DNA from: Kribbella jejuensis
GTDB taxonomy: Bacteria; Actinomycetota; Actinomycetes; Propionibacteriales; Kribbellaceae
Length of the DNA: 64,000 bases
Assembly: GCF_006715085.1 (NCBI RefSeq)
Contig: NZ_VFMM01000002.1
Location: forward strand, 1,426,001-1,490,000
Reading direction: 5' to 3'
The notes under the pieces are model-generated. The model was given only the letters and a program-made list of their open reading frames with translations, did no database searches and was not told where the DNA came from. Below are positions 8,976-19,770 of the stretch, piece by piece; the first letter of the stretch is position 1, and each line of letters opens with the position of its first letter. A program made the position numbers and the translations under genes.

Positions 8976-9164
8976 TCAAACGCGAGGTGATGCCTCGGCG
9001 GCCGACTTCAGGCGAGTCAGCGTGGTGTGGATGCCGTCGGCGTTTCGTGGAGTGCGGTTGCCGAAGACGGGGCGGAACAGCGTCTTCAGGATACGTGGGC
9101 GGTGGTCGGTCCAGGATTCGGTGACCGTGCAGCCGTCCGCCGCATCAGTGAACGAGTAGTCCTA
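8976..9164 (-). pseudogene. Relic of an SRPBCC/polyketide-cyclase-like gene
   Basis: On the minus strand, 61 sense codons run from an in-frame TAG (9162-9164) to a TGA (8976-8978). The peptide begins DYSFTDAADGCTVTESW and ends RLKSAAEASPRV. The GCTVTESW block and the trailing helix are like the C-terminal third of START/SRPBCC lipid-binding proteins. There is no start codon or N-terminal two thirds: upstream is the in-frame stop and then the 15-bp repeat array. I read it as the surviving 3' end of a deleted gene. Family assignment is from pattern memory, moderately sure. Confidence 0.6.
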
Positions 9165-9631
9165 GCCGGAGATCGGGCTGGGTGAGTTGGGGTCGCATGC
9201 GGTGGGCTGGGTGCGGTGCGGCTGGGTGCGGTGCGGCTGGCTGCGGTGCGGCTGCGTGCGGTGCGGCTGGGTGCGGTGGGGCCGCATGCGGCGGGGTGTG
9301 AGAGGTGGGGTCGCATGCGGTGGGGCTGGGGTGAGGTGGGCTGGGTGGGCTGGGGCGCGGGGAGGTGGGGCGCGGGGGGGTGTGGGGCCAGTGGGGCCGG
9401 ATGCATGCGGGGCTTCAGGTGGGCAGGTGGGGGAGGTTGCTGACCGATCGATACAGGGTGTCAGCGGTTGAGTGCGCTGTGATGGATTCGGTCAGGTCCG
9501 GGATCGGGTTTTCCCTTCATCTGCGGTCGCTGACTGTGGGGAGGGTGACACTGTCGGCGGTCACCGGCATACTCGGGGCCCCGCGAGCCCCAAAGCTCCG
9601 CCATCGCTCCGCCAAGCCCTGGAGGAACTCC
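9165..9631. other. Gene-free stretch with G-rich repeats before the subtilase
   Basis: About 470 bases. The first part holds the 15-bp tandem array (9207-9281) and further GGTCGCATGCGGTGGG words at about 9191 and 9308. From 9430 the base composition returns to normal and should contain the promoter of the protease gene. The long frame extending the protease upstream to 9365 is not convincing. Confidence 0.5.
9207..9281. repeat. Five tandem copies of a 15-bp repeat
   Basis: Five consecutive 15-base units CTGGGTGCGGTGCGG at 9207, 9222, 9237, 9252 and 9267, with one or two substitutions in the last three. It lies in non-coding DNA directly behind the SRPBCC relic. Confidence 0.9.
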
Positions 9632-12600
9632 GTGACCCGCAAGCGACCGGCGATCATCGCCGCGACCGCACTGATCGCCGCGTGTGCCGGCGTACCGGTG
9701 CTGGTGAACTCCGCGCACGCCAGCCAAGCGTCCGCACAACCGGACGCACAACCGGCCGGCCAGCAGGCCGCACAACCGGGCAGCCAGCCGGCCGGCGCCG
9801 AGGTGAAACGCTCCACCACCGGGTCGTACATCGTGCAGCTCGATGACTCGCCTGTTGCGGAGTACGACGGCGACATCGCCGGGCTCGCCGCGACGAAGGT
9901 GGTGCCTGGCGCGAAGCTGCTGAAGACCGCGGCGCCCGTGGTCGACTACGTCAAGCACCTCGCGAACGAGCGCAACCAGGTGCTGGCCAAGGTTCCCGGC
10001 ATCACCAAGCTGTACGACTACAACTACACCTACGCCGGCTTCTCGGCCGAGATGTCGTACGACGACGCGGTCAAGCTGGCCAAGTCGTCGGGCGTGAAGA
10101 GCGTCGAGCCGAGCGAGATCCAGCACGCCGACACCGTCGACACGCCGCGCTTCCTGGGGCTGTCCGGCAAGGGCGGCGCCTGGCAGCAGGCGGGCGGTAT
10201 CGACCAGGCAGGCGACGGCGTGATCATCGGCATGATCGACTCCGGCTTTGTCCCGGAGCGGCCCAGTTTCGCGCCGATGAAGACCACCAAGCAGTCCGAC
10301 GCGATCGTCGCGAAGAAGTGGAAGGGCACCTGCCAGGCCGGCGAGGAGGCGCCCGTCACCTGCAACAACAAGGTGATCGGTGCCCGGTACTTCGACAAGG
10401 GCATCGGCAACCGCCCGATCCCCGAGGAATTCAAGTCGCCGCGCGACTACGGCGGCCACGGCACCCACACCGCGAGTACGGCGGCCGGCAACTACGGCGT
10501 CGACATGACCGTGATGGGCCGCGACTACGGCAAGGGTTCCGGGATGGCGCCGCACGCCCGGCTGGCGATCTACAAGGCGCTGTGGGCGGTCGACGCGACC
10601 GGCGGCGGCAGCGGTACCGACGCCGACATCGTCGCGGCGATCGACGCCGCGGTCTCGGACGGTGTCGACGTGATCAACTACTCGATCTCCGGCAGCGGGT
10701 CGACGTACGTGAACGCCACCGGCCTCGCGTTCCTGCGGGCGGCGAAGGCGGGCGTGTTCGTCGCGACCAGCGCCGGCAACACGGGTCCGGGTGACGCGAC
10801 CGTCGGCAAGACGTACCCGTGGGTCACGTCGGTTGCCAACGGCACCCATGACCGCGACATTCAGACCACGGTGACGTTCGGCAACGGCAAGTCGTACACC
10901 GGCGCGGGCATCGGCGCCGGTACGCCGCAAGCACCGGTCGTGCTGGCCAAGGACGCGGGCCTGCCCAACGCCGACCCGGCCAACCTCACGCTCTGCCAGG
11001 CCGGCACGCTCGACCCGGCCAAGGTGACCGGCAAGATCGTGGTCTGTGACCGCGGTGTGAACGCCCGCGTCGACAAGAGCCTGCAGGTGAAGAGCGCCGG
11101 CGGGATCGGCATGATCCTGCTCAACATCACCCCGGGCACCCTCGACGCCGACCTGCACTCGGTCCCGACCGTCCATCTGGACAACACCAAGGCGCCGGAG
11201 GTCAAGGCGTACGTCAGCGGCACCGCGAACCCGACCGCCACGATCGGTGCCGGGACACCGGTCCGCGTGAACGCTCCGATGGTCGCGAGCTCGTCGAGCC
11301 GCGGCCCGTCCCCGGCCGGCAACGGCGACCTGCTCAAGCCCGACATCATGGCGCCGGGCACGAACGTGCTGGCCGCCACGACCGCGTTCAGCGCGGCCGG
11401 TGGCGAGTACGCGTTCATGAGCGGTACGTCGATGGCCACGCCGCACATCGCCGGCATCGCGGCGGTGCTGAAGGGCAAGCACCCGACCTGGTCCCCGATG
11501 GCCATCAAGTCCGCGATGATGACGACCGCGACCGACAAGGACACCAGCGGCAAGCCGATCCAGAACGACAGCGGTTCGCCGGCCACCCCGTTCGGGTACG
11601 GCGCCGGCGAGGTGCAGCCGAAGTACGGGATGGATCCCGGCCTGGTCTACGACTCGACCTACACGGACTGGACGAAGTTCGTCTGCGGTTCCGGCCAGGT
11701 GCCGAGCACCCACGAACTGTGCGCCAACGGCACGATCGACCTGAGCGACCTCAACTACCCGACGATCGCGATCGGCGACCTGGCCGGCCGGCAGACCGTG
11801 ACCCGGACCGTGACGAACGTGGGTACGCGACCCGAGGTGTACTTCCCGACCGTCGAGGGTGCGAAGGGCCTCAAGGTGACCGTCACGCCGAAGCTGCTCG
11901 TCACGTTCCCGGGCCGCAGTGCGACGTACAAGGTGACGATCGAGAACAACGGCGCCCCGCTCGAGCAGTACTCGTTCGGCAAGCTGGTCTGGAAGTCGGC
12001 GAAGCACTCGGTCGCCAGCACGCTCGCGATCAAGCCGCTCACGGTGAAGGCACCGGTCCAGGTCAACGGCACCGGTACGGCGGGCTCCGTGCAGGTCCCG
12101 ATCACCTCCGGGTACGCCGGGACGCTCAACACCACTGCCCTGGGTCTCACCCCGGCGACCGTGAACGAAGCGGCGCTGAAGAACCCGGGTGGCGTGTCGT
12201 TCCCGACGACCGCGCCGAAGGCGAACGACCACGTCGCGAAGTTCACCGCGAACATCCCGGTGGGCTCGACGTACGCCAGGTTCTCCACGTTCGACGCGGA
12301 CTACCCGGCCGGCACCGACCTGGACGTGTTCGTCTACAAGGCTGGAACGACGACCCTGCTCGGTAGCAGCACGGGTGGCTCCGCCGAGGAAGAGGTGAAC
12401 CTGCCGCAGCCCGCGGGCGGTCCGGTGGACGTCTACGTCGACCTGTACGCCGGGGCGAACTCGCAGCAGGTCAAGCTGAACCACTGGGAGCTGCAGAAGG
12501 GCGCGGGCAGTCTGACGGTCACTCCTGCGACCCAGCAGGTGCAGGTAGCAGCCGAAACGAGCGTCACGGCCAGCTGGACCGGCCTGACCGCCAACACCCG

Positions 12601-12673
12601 GTACCTGGGCCAGCTGCAGTTCACCGACGGCGCAGACGGCTCCGGCAACACCGTCGTACGCGTAGACAGCTGA
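9632..12673 (+). CDS. Secreted subtilisin-like serine protease with PA insert
   Basis: 1013-residue S8 peptidase. The N-terminus (VTRKRPAIIAATALIAACAG, then an Ala-rich end) is a Sec signal peptide, followed by an Ala/Gln/Pro linker, an I9-type propeptide (SYIVQLDDSP), then the catalytic domain with Asp203 (MIDSGF), His276 (GHGTHTAS) and Ser600 (SGTSMATPH). A ~130-residue protease-associated domain is inserted between His and Ser, and the C-terminus has an Fn3-like domain, as in cucumisin-type subtilases, plus a further beta-rich domain. GTG start at 9632 is chosen because GGAGGA sits 5 bases before it and the signal peptide begins there. Likely a nutritional extracellular protease. Confidence 0.9.
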   Translation: MTRKRPAIIAATALIAACAGVPVLVNSAHASQASAQPDAQPAGQQAAQPGSQPAGAEVKRSTTGSYIVQLDDSPVAEYDGDIAGLAATKVVPGAKLLKTAAPVVDYVKHLANERNQVLAKVPGITKLYDYNYTYAGFSAEMSYDDAVKLAKSSGVKSVEPSEIQHADTVDTPRFLGLSGKGGAWQQAGGIDQAGDGVIIGMIDSGFVPERPSFAPMKTTKQSDAIVAKKWKGTCQAGEEAPVTCNNKVIGARYFDKGIGNRPIPEEFKSPRDYGGHGTHTASTAAGNYGVDMTVMGRDYGKGSGMAPHARLAIYKALWAVDATGGGSGTDADIVAAIDAAVSDGVDVINYSISGSGSTYVNATGLAFLRAAKAGVFVATSAGNTGPGDATVGKTYPWVTSVANGTHDRDIQTTVTFGNGKSYTGAGIGAGTPQAPVVLAKDAGLPNADPANLTLCQAGTLDPAKVTGKIVVCDRGVNARVDKSLQVKSAGGIGMILLNITPGTLDADLHSVPTVHLDNTKAPEVKAYVSGTANPTATIGAGTPVRVNAPMVASSSSRGPSPAGNGDLLKPDIMAPGTNVLAATTAFSAAGGEYAFMSGTSMATPHIAGIAAVLKGKHPTWSPMAIKSAMMTTATDKDTSGKPIQNDSGSPATPFGYGAGEVQPKYGMDPGLVYDSTYTDWTKFVCGSGQVPSTHELCANGTIDLSDLNYPTIAIGDLAGRQTVTRTVTNVGTRPEVYFPTVEGAKGLKVTVTPKLLVTFPGRSATYKVTIENNGAPLEQYSFGKLVWKSAKHSVASTLAIKPLTVKAPVQVNGTGTAGSVQVPITSGYAGTLNTTALGLTPATVNEAALKNPGGVSFPTTAPKANDHVAKFTANIPVGSTYARFSTFDADYPAGTDLDVFVYKAGTTTLLGSSTGGSAEEEVNLPQPAGGPVDVYVDLYAGANSQQVKLNHWELQKGAGSLTVTPATQQVQVAAETSVTASWTGLTANTRYLGQLQFTDGADGSGNTVVRVDS

Positions 12674-12683
12674 ACAACCGAAC

Positions 12684-12710
12684 GGCGGCCTGGCACCCAG
12701 CCAGGCCGCC
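12684..12710. terminator. Terminator between the subtilase and the convergent anti-sigma gene
   Basis: Perfect 11-bp inverted repeat GGCGGCCTGGC / GCCAGGCCGCC (12684-12694 and 12700-12710) with a 5-base loop, centred between the two convergent stop codons. Confidence 0.85.
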
Positions 12711-12723
12711 CTCGTCCTGATTG

Positions 12724-13824
12724 TCACGGCATCTGCAGCGTCATCCCTGTGGCGTTCTTCTGCAGGACAGCGCACTCGCCGCTGCGAACATCGCACCGGT
12801 ACAGCGCCGGAGGCTTGCGCGGTGGAGCGCTGAGCAGGATCAGACGGTTCGCATCCTCGAACTGCGGCTGGGGGAAGTCGGTCACCTCGTCCCCCGCGGG
12901 CAGCTGGAGCTTGGCGGTCTTCCCTGACCGTACGTCGAAGACGACCTTCCCACGACTGTTGACGATCTTGCGCCCGTCCGGCGACATGACCGGGTACAGC
13001 GTGTTCGCATCCGCGTCGCAGTACTGGCGCAGAACCTTGAGCGCACCGTCGCGCAGTACAGCTGCCTTGAGACAGCGATCGTTTCCTGTCTTGGTGGTCA
13101 GGACGATGGCGTCGGTGTCCGGCGGAGCGCTCAGCGCACCCTCGAAGCCGGCGGCATCGAGGTGTTCTGGCCGGCCGGATCCTGGCTGCGGCCACACCAG
13201 CAGTTCGTTCGTTGTCGCTGTCTCGTTGGCCATCCAGAGTCCGCTCCGGTTCCAGCCGAGCAGCGTCGGCTGATACGACAGCGGAGTGGTCGACACGGCC
13301 TTGCCCGACGCGATGTCGACGATGACGATGTCGCCCTCGGTGGCAGTCCGGTAGTGCATGACCGCCACCTGCTTGCGGTCGGGAGACAGGGTGGTTCCTC
13401 CTGATCGCTGAGGCCCGATCAGGCGGAAGGTTCCGTTCGCGTTGAGTACGCCGGCCTGGAACTGACCCGGTTCGGGCAGGCTCATCCCCAGCCAGCCGCC
13501 GTGGACCCTCCCGAAGAAGAAGCCGTCGATCCCCTTCGGGATCCGAACCCGCTGGTCGCCGTCGTGCAGCGTCGCGCCGACGGTGTACGGGATCGTCGGG
13601 GCAGTGGTGGGCACCGGCTCGGCCGGCTCCGGAGCGTTCCCCGAAAGCCGCGTCACGAGGGACACACCGACAGCCAGTACCAGGGCGATCGTGGCGGCGG
13701 CTGCGAGGGCCGGCCAGTTGCGGCGGCGTGTTGCTGGTTCGAGGCCCGGGCCCTGGGCGGAGTCGGGGACGGTGGCGGCCTGGGTCTGGAGGTAGTCGCG
13801 GAGGCGGGTCTCGGTGTCGGTCAT
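12724..13824 (-). CDS. Membrane-anchored beta-propeller protein, probable anti-sigma partner
   Basis: 366 residues: a ~37-residue cytoplasmic N-terminus (MTDTETRLRDYLQTQAATVP), one membrane helix at about 38-60 (WPALAAAATIALVLAVGVSL), and a ~300-residue outer region with repeated sheets such as LSPDRKQVAVMHY and MSPDGRKIVNSRGK, typical of TolB/WD40-like propellers. It starts inside the stop codon of the ECF sigma gene (ATGA at 13821-13824), so the two are co-translated. By analogy with other SigE-type pairs the N-terminus could restrain the sigma factor, but no zinc-binding anti-sigma motif (HxxxCxxC) is present, so this role is inferred from context. Confidence 0.75.
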   Translation of the reverse strand: MTDTETRLRDYLQTQAATVPDSAQGPGLEPATRRRNWPALAAAATIALVLAVGVSLVTRLSGNAPEPAEPVPTTAPTIPYTVGATLHDGDQRVRIPKGIDGFFFGRVHGGWLGMSLPEPGQFQAGVLNANGTFRLIGPQRSGGTTLSPDRKQVAVMHYRTATEGDIVIVDIASGKAVSTTPLSYQPTLLGWNRSGLWMANETATTNELLVWPQPGSGRPEHLDAAGFEGALSAPPDTDAIVLTTKTGNDRCLKAAVLRDGALKVLRQYCDADANTLYPVMSPDGRKIVNSRGKVVFDVRSGKTAKLQLPAGDEVTDFPQPQFEDANRLILLSAPPRKPPALYRCDVRSGECAVLQKNATGMTLQMP

Positions 13825-14348
13825 CGCAGTTCCTTCAGGCGTTCGGTCAGGACGGCGAGGCCGCGCGACGAGGTGGCACGGGCCGAGGATTCGCTGATCC
13901 CGAGAGTCTGGGCGATCTCCGCGAACGGCAGATCGAGGTAATACCGGAGCACGAGCACCTCGCGGGTACGTCGTGGCAGCGCGTGGAGCGCCTGCTGTAC
14001 CTGGGAGCGTTCCTCGCCCAGTACCGCGTCGCTCTCGGCGGAGGCGTTCGGCGCCTGGTGCGGCGGGATGTAGAGCCGTGCCACCTTGCGCCGTCGCAGT
14101 ACGGACCGGCTGCGGTTCAGCACAGCAGTACGTAGGTAGGTCAGGGCTGCGTCGGACGCCCGCAGCGGCCAGTGCCGGTACAGCTCGGCAAAGGCCTCCT
14201 GTACGACGTCTTCTGCCGCCTGCCGGTCGTCCACCATCAGCACGGCCAGCCGGAGCAGCCCGACCCAGTGCTGCTGGTAGAGCGCCGAGACCGCTCCCTG
14301 TGCGTCCACAGGTGCTGGGCGGCTGATGCTCACCATTGGATTCGTCAC
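13821..14348 (-). CDS. ECF RNA polymerase sigma factor, SigE family
   Basis: 175 residues with region 2 (ALYQQHWVGLLRLAVLMV and DDRQAAEDVVQEAF) and region 4 (LPRRTREVLVLRYYLDLPF then a helix-turn-helix IAQTLGISESSARATSSRGL), the two-domain layout of ECF sigma factors. The SAVDDRQAAEDVVQEAF style fits the actinobacterial SigE/SigM-like group. It is first in a two-gene operon with the propeller membrane protein, which probably senses an outside signal. The upstream phosphotransferase on the same strand ends 22 bases before this start. Confidence 0.9.
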   Translation of the reverse strand: MTNPMVSISRPAPVDAQGAVSALYQQHWVGLLRLAVLMVDDRQAAEDVVQEAFAELYRHWPLRASDAALTYLRTAVLNRSRSVLRRRKVARLYIPPHQAPNASAESDAVLGEERSQVQQALHALPRRTREVLVLRYYLDLPFAEIAQTLGISESSARATSSRGLAVLTERLKELR

Positions 14349-14369
14349 ACCGCTACAGACGCCCGTTGC

Positions 14370-15269
14370 TCAGAAACGCTGCATGCGGTCGCGTACCCAC
14401 TCCAGATGCACCAGAGCGTGCTCCCGCTGCCAGGGGCGGATCGTGGGGAGCCCAGGTGGCGCCGGCTGCGCAGCGCCCCACCACAGCCCGCCTGCGATGG
14501 CAGCGATGAAGCCTGTGATCGCCGCGTCGTCCGGTAGTTCCGGGAGCGTCACCGAACCACGCATCTCTGCGTGCAGGATCACCGTGTCCGCCCAGCGCGG
14601 TGCCAGCCCCGGGTGTGCCCAGTCGATGAACACCACCCGGTCGTCGGTCAGGATGATGTTGTCGGCCCGCAGGTCCCAGTGCGCCAGCGCCTTGCCCTCG
14701 GCCAGCGCCCTGATGCCGACCCGGGCCAACTCGGCGAAAGCCTCCACATCGACCCAGGACGGCACAGCGAGGTTGTCCGCGAGCACGTTGTCCCACCGGC
14801 TCAGGAAGTCATGGCTGCGTACGGCGATCACCGGTGCGTCCGGCCACGGCGACGGGTCCAGTACGTCGGTCAGCTCCGCCAGCGCGTCCAGGACCCGGTC
14901 CGCGTCGTCCTGTACCCACGGATGCGGCGGGAGGCGGCCGTCGATGTCCTCGAAGAGCATGCCGACCCAGTCACCGTCGTCGTACACCGCGTACAGCTCC
15001 GGAGCCATCGGGAGCCGGCCGATCGCCTGCGTCGCGGTGATCTCCAGCCGGAACAGCTCCGGCGTCTTCGGGTTCAGCGACGTACCGACTGCCTTCAGGA
15101 ACGCGCTGCGACCGGACGCCGTCACCAGCCGGGCTGCGGTACCGGGGGAGAAGCCGCCCTGCTGCGTCTTGGCCGACACCACGACGGAACCGAGCGTGCG
15201 CTCCACCCACGAGCGCAGCCGAGCGGGCAGCTCGTCGTACGGCAACCGGACCCCAGCAGCGTGTGCCAT
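14370..15269 (-). CDS. Aminoglycoside phosphotransferase-like kinase
   Basis: 299 residues of the APH/choline-kinase fold. The Brenner motif HWDLRADNIILT (catalytic Asp) and the metal-binding Asp in VVFIDWAHPG are present, as is an N-terminal lobe with SAFLKAV (ATP-binding Lys). Real antibiotic-resistance function is doubtful: this broad actinobacterial group phosphorylates unknown small molecules. ATG start at 15269. It lies upstream of and on the same strand as the sigma factor, and diverges from lepA. Confidence 0.85.
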   Translation of the reverse strand: MAHAAGVRLPYDELPARLRSWVERTLGSVVVSAKTQQGGFSPGTAARLVTASGRSAFLKAVGTSLNPKTPELFRLEITATQAIGRLPMAPELYAVYDDGDWVGMLFEDIDGRLPPHPWVQDDADRVLDALAELTDVLDPSPWPDAPVIAVRSHDFLSRWDNVLADNLAVPSWVDVEAFAELARVGIRALAEGKALAHWDLRADNIILTDDRVVFIDWAHPGLAPRWADTVILHAEMRGSVTLPELPDDAAITGFIAAIAGGLWWGAAQPAPPGLPTIRPWQREHALVHLEWVRDRMQRF

Positions 15270-15287
15270 GCGTCCCGAGGGTAGAGG

Positions 15288-15314
15288 CCCGGGCGGCCGC
15301 CCGCCCGGGATTTT
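15288..15314 (+). terminator. Hairpin with short T-run upstream of lepA
   Basis: CCCGGGCGG (15288-15296) pairs perfectly with CCGCCCGGG (15301-15309) over a 4-base loop, followed by ATTTTCG. It lies in the lepA leader and could stop read-through or attenuate; on the other strand it is in the 5' region of the phosphotransferase gene. Confidence 0.45.
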
Positions 15315-15384
15315 CGAATCTGCTGGACCCGCATGGGATGATTGACCAGATATTCACGCCGCAACGACCGAACTGGACCCCTCC

Positions 15385-17274
<1,890 letters not shown>

Positions 17275-17275
17275 G

Positions 17276-18184
17276 TTGCCGATCCAGATACCCGAAGGCC
17301 TGCTGGTCGTCTCCTCTCGCGGGCAGGACTGGGCCGACTGGCTCGATCGGCTTCCGCGGCTGACCCGGGACCTGCTCGACGAGTGGAGCCTGCAGGTCGA
17401 CGGTACGACGACGTACGGCAACTGTGCGCTCGTCGTACCGGTGGTTGCCGAGGGCAAGCGCGCCGTGCTGAAGGTGCAGTTCCCGCACTGGGAGGCCGAG
17501 ACCGAGCATCTGGCGTTGCGGGACTGGGCCGGTAACGGCGCCGTCCAACTGCTGCGGGCCGACCCGCGCCGGTTCGCGCTGCTGCTGGAGCGACTCGAGC
17601 CGCGGGACCTGACCACGATCGACGCGCTGGACGCCTGCGAGATCGTTGGCAGTACCTACAAGCGGCTGCACGTCCCGGCGGGTCCGCAGTACCGGACACT
17701 GTCGGGGGAGCTGACGCGCTGGATCGCAGGCTTCCGGAAGCTGCCCGCGTCCGCGCCGGTGCCGCACCGGTACGTCGAGCAGGCGATCTCGCTGGCCGAG
17801 GACTTCGTCGCGGACCCGGCGACCGACGGCCGGCTGATCCACACCGACCTGCACTACGAGAACATGCTTGCCGCGGAGCGTGAACCGTGGCTGGTGATCG
17901 ACCCGAAACCGTTGTCCGGCGACCCGGCGTACGAGGTCGCGCCGCTGATCTGGAACCGGTGGGACGAGGTCACCGGGGCGCACGACCTGCGCTTCGCCGT
18001 CCAGCAGCGGTTCTGGACGACCGTCGACGCGGCCGGATTCGACGAGGACCGCGCCCGCGCCTGGGTGATCGTCCGGCAGATGCTGAACGTGTTGTGGACC
18101 CTCGAATCCACCAGCGCCGACGAGTCCCTCCCACAGGACTGGCTGACCCGCAACATCGCGATCGTGAAGGCGATCCAGGACTAA
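17276..18184 (+). CDS. APH(6)/hydroxyurea-resistance-type kinase
   Basis: 302 residues resembling the APH_6_hur family (streptomycin 6-phosphotransferase, hydroxyurea kinase). The catalytic loop IHTDLHYENML (about 188-198) and the DPKPLSGDPAYEVAPLIWNR block, which is characteristic of this family, are intact. The TTG at 17276 lies one base after the lepA stop and is the only plausible start, so translation must be coupled to lepA. Function as a self-resistance or resistance kinase is possible; the true substrate is not visible. Confidence 0.85.
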   Translation: MPIQIPEGLLVVSSRGQDWADWLDRLPRLTRDLLDEWSLQVDGTTTYGNCALVVPVVAEGKRAVLKVQFPHWEAETEHLALRDWAGNGAVQLLRADPRRFALLLERLEPRDLTTIDALDACEIVGSTYKRLHVPAGPQYRTLSGELTRWIAGFRKLPASAPVPHRYVEQAISLAEDFVADPATDGRLIHTDLHYENMLAAEREPWLVIDPKPLSGDPAYEVAPLIWNRWDEVTGAHDLRFAVQQRFWTTVDAAGFDEDRARAWVIVRQMLNVLWTLESTSADESLPQDWLTRNIAIVKAIQD

Positions 18185-18194
18185 ACTCCACGAC

Positions 18195-18788
18195 ATGACC
18201 GTGACGAACCGCAGAGCCCGTAGCCCGCGTGGGTCGGGGGAGGATCTGCGGGACGCGCTGGTCACGGCGACTGCGAAGTTGCTCGAGACGCAGGACCTGA
18301 ACACGCTGTCGGTGCGGACGGTCACGTCGGCGACCGGCGTCAGCCCGACCGCGCTCTACCTGCACTTCGCCGACCTGCCGGAGCTGCTCCGCGCGGTCAA
18401 AGCGCGCTTCTTCGGCGAGCTCCGGGACAGCCTGCTGGCCGCCGACGGCGACGTCCGCTCGCTGGCCAAGGCCTATCTGCGGTACGCGCGCGAACACGAG
18501 GGCCGGTACGCCGTGATGTTCCACGCCCACCGCCGTACCGACGCCCCGGCCGCACCCGCCGCGGAGCTGGTCGAGCTCGGATGGGCCGCGTTCGAACCGC
18601 TGATCGCCGCGGTCGGCGCCGTCCTCCCGGACGCGTCGGACGACGAGCTCCGCGAGACCTCCCTCGAGCTGTGGCTCGCCCTGCACGGGCGCGCGCAGCT
18701 GAGTGTGGCAATGCCGTGGTTCGAGCTGCCGGACGAGGACCGGTACGTCGACCGCCTCGTCCGGCACCTCCTCGGTCAGCCCGCGTAG
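18195..18788 (+). CDS. TetR/AcrR family transcriptional regulator
   Basis: 197 residues. N-terminal helix-turn-helix: LNTLSVRTVTSATGVSPTAL followed by YLHFADLPELLRAVK, the standard TetR recognition helix and Tyr/His pattern. The C-terminal ligand domain (about 90-190) is not recognisable. It follows the kinase by 10 bases on the same strand. Its 3' end overlaps the convergent SDR gene by 13 bases, and the SDR is a plausible target. Confidence 0.88.
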   Translation: MTVTNRRARSPRGSGEDLRDALVTATAKLLETQDLNTLSVRTVTSATGVSPTALYLHFADLPELLRAVKARFFGELRDSLLAADGDVRSLAKAYLRYAREHEGRYAVMFHAHRRTDAPAAPAAELVELGWAAFEPLIAAVGAVLPDASDDELRETSLELWLALHGRAQLSVAMPWFELPDEDRYVDRLVRHLLGQPA

Positions 18789-19702
18789 GCGGTCTTCCCA
18801 CCGTCGATGACCAGCTGCGACGCGGTCAGGTACGGGAAGTCGTCGGAGGCGAGCGCCAGCGCGAAGACGGCGATCTCGTTCGGCGTCGCCATCCGTTGCA
18901 GGCCGTGGACATGGGACTTGCCCCAGTTCGCGGCCAAGGCGTTCCAGACCGGATCGGGGACATTCATCATGCCGGCCAGCCGGCGGACGAGCTCGGTGTT
19001 GGTCGTCCCCGGGATCAGCGTGTTGATCCGGATACCGCGCGCCGCGTAGTCGTGCGCGGCCGACTGGACCAGGCCGACCAGGCCGCGTTTCGTCGCGGTG
19101 TACGCGGACCGCTTCTCGGTGGTCGCGATCGCGTTCGACGACGAGGTGACGACGACGGTCCCACCGCCGCGCTTCAGCAGGTGCGGTACTTCGTACTTGA
19201 GCGCGAGGAAGTTCCCGCGCAGGTTGGTGTTGGTCACGTCGTCCCACTCGGCCGTCGTGTACTCGTGCAACGGCCGCTCGATACTGATCCCCGCGTTGTT
19301 GAAGCAGACGTCCAGCCCGCCGTACTCCGCGGCGATCCCGTCGACGAAGTTCCGTACGTCGTCCTCGACGCGGACGTCGGCCCGCAGGTACGTCGCCTCG
19401 CCGCCGGCGGACCGGATCTCCGCCTCGACCTGCCGGCCGAGCTGCTCGCGGCGCCCACAGAACCCGACCTTCCCGCCCTCGGCCGCGAACAGCAGCGCCG
19501 CCGCCCGGCCGATCCCACTGGTCGCGCCGGTGATCAGCACGACCTTGTTCTCGAACCGCTTCCGCGGTGAGGCCTCCATCGTCGGCGGCGTGTCGCTCTG
19601 GGCGAACGCCACGCCTGCCGCCGCCCCGGCTGCCGCGGCGGCGACGCCGGCCACTGCTCCGGTCGTGATCACCCGGCGGCGGCTGAATCGCTGGTCTGTC
19701 AT
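18776..19702 (-). CDS. Short-chain dehydrogenase with a Tat-type signal
   Basis: 308 residues. Classical SDR core: VVLITGATSGIGRAAALLF (NAD(P) binding), FNNAGIS, catalytic Ser in VTSSSNA, and YTATK (Tyr, Lys). Unusually it starts with SRRRVITTGAVAGVAAAAA, a twin-arginine signal followed by a hydrophobic stretch and an Ala-rich end, so the folded enzyme with bound cofactor is probably exported. ATG start at 19702. The substrate is unknown. It is divergent from the next TetR gene, and a palindrome TTTAC-AAAT-GTAAA lies just upstream at 19722-19735. Confidence 0.87.
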   Translation of the reverse strand: MTDQRFSRRRVITTGAVAGVAAAAAGAAAGVAFAQSDTPPTMEASPRKRFENKVVLITGATSGIGRAAALLFAAEGGKVGFCGRREQLGRQVEAEIRSAGGEATYLRADVRVEDDVRNFVDGIAAEYGGLDVCFNNAGISIERPLHEYTTAEWDDVTNTNLRGNFLALKYEVPHLLKRGGGTVVVTSSSNAIATTEKRSAYTATKRGLVGLVQSAAHDYAARGIRINTLIPGTTNTELVRRLAGMMNVPDPVWNALAANWGKSHVHGLQRMATPNEIAVFALALASDDFPYLTASQLVIDGGKTAYAG

Positions 19703-19721
19703 CTCCCACTCCCTCTCCTGG

Positions 19722-19735
19722 TTTACAAATGTAAA
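19722..19735. promoter_or_regulatory. Palindrome upstream of the Tat-SDR gene
   Basis: TTTACAAATGTAAA is a perfect inverted repeat (5-bp arms, AAAT centre) in an AT-rich pocket about 20 bases upstream of the SDR start; a related GTAAAC word follows at 19745. It looks like an operator, possibly for the convergent TetR (18195-18788). Confidence 0.5.
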
Positions 19736-19770
19736 TATACACTCGTAAACGTAATGCGGAAGACATTGCG

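Noticed and set aside
9461-13195. 1244-residue minus-strand frame opposite the subtilase
   Set aside because: Antisense shadow with Arg/Asp/Val-rich sequence; the + strand has a complete protease with catalytic triad.
17276-18184. Acquired antibiotic-resistance cassette
   Set aside because: No transposase, integrase or att site, and base composition matches neighbours; it is a chromosomal kinase of uncertain substrate.
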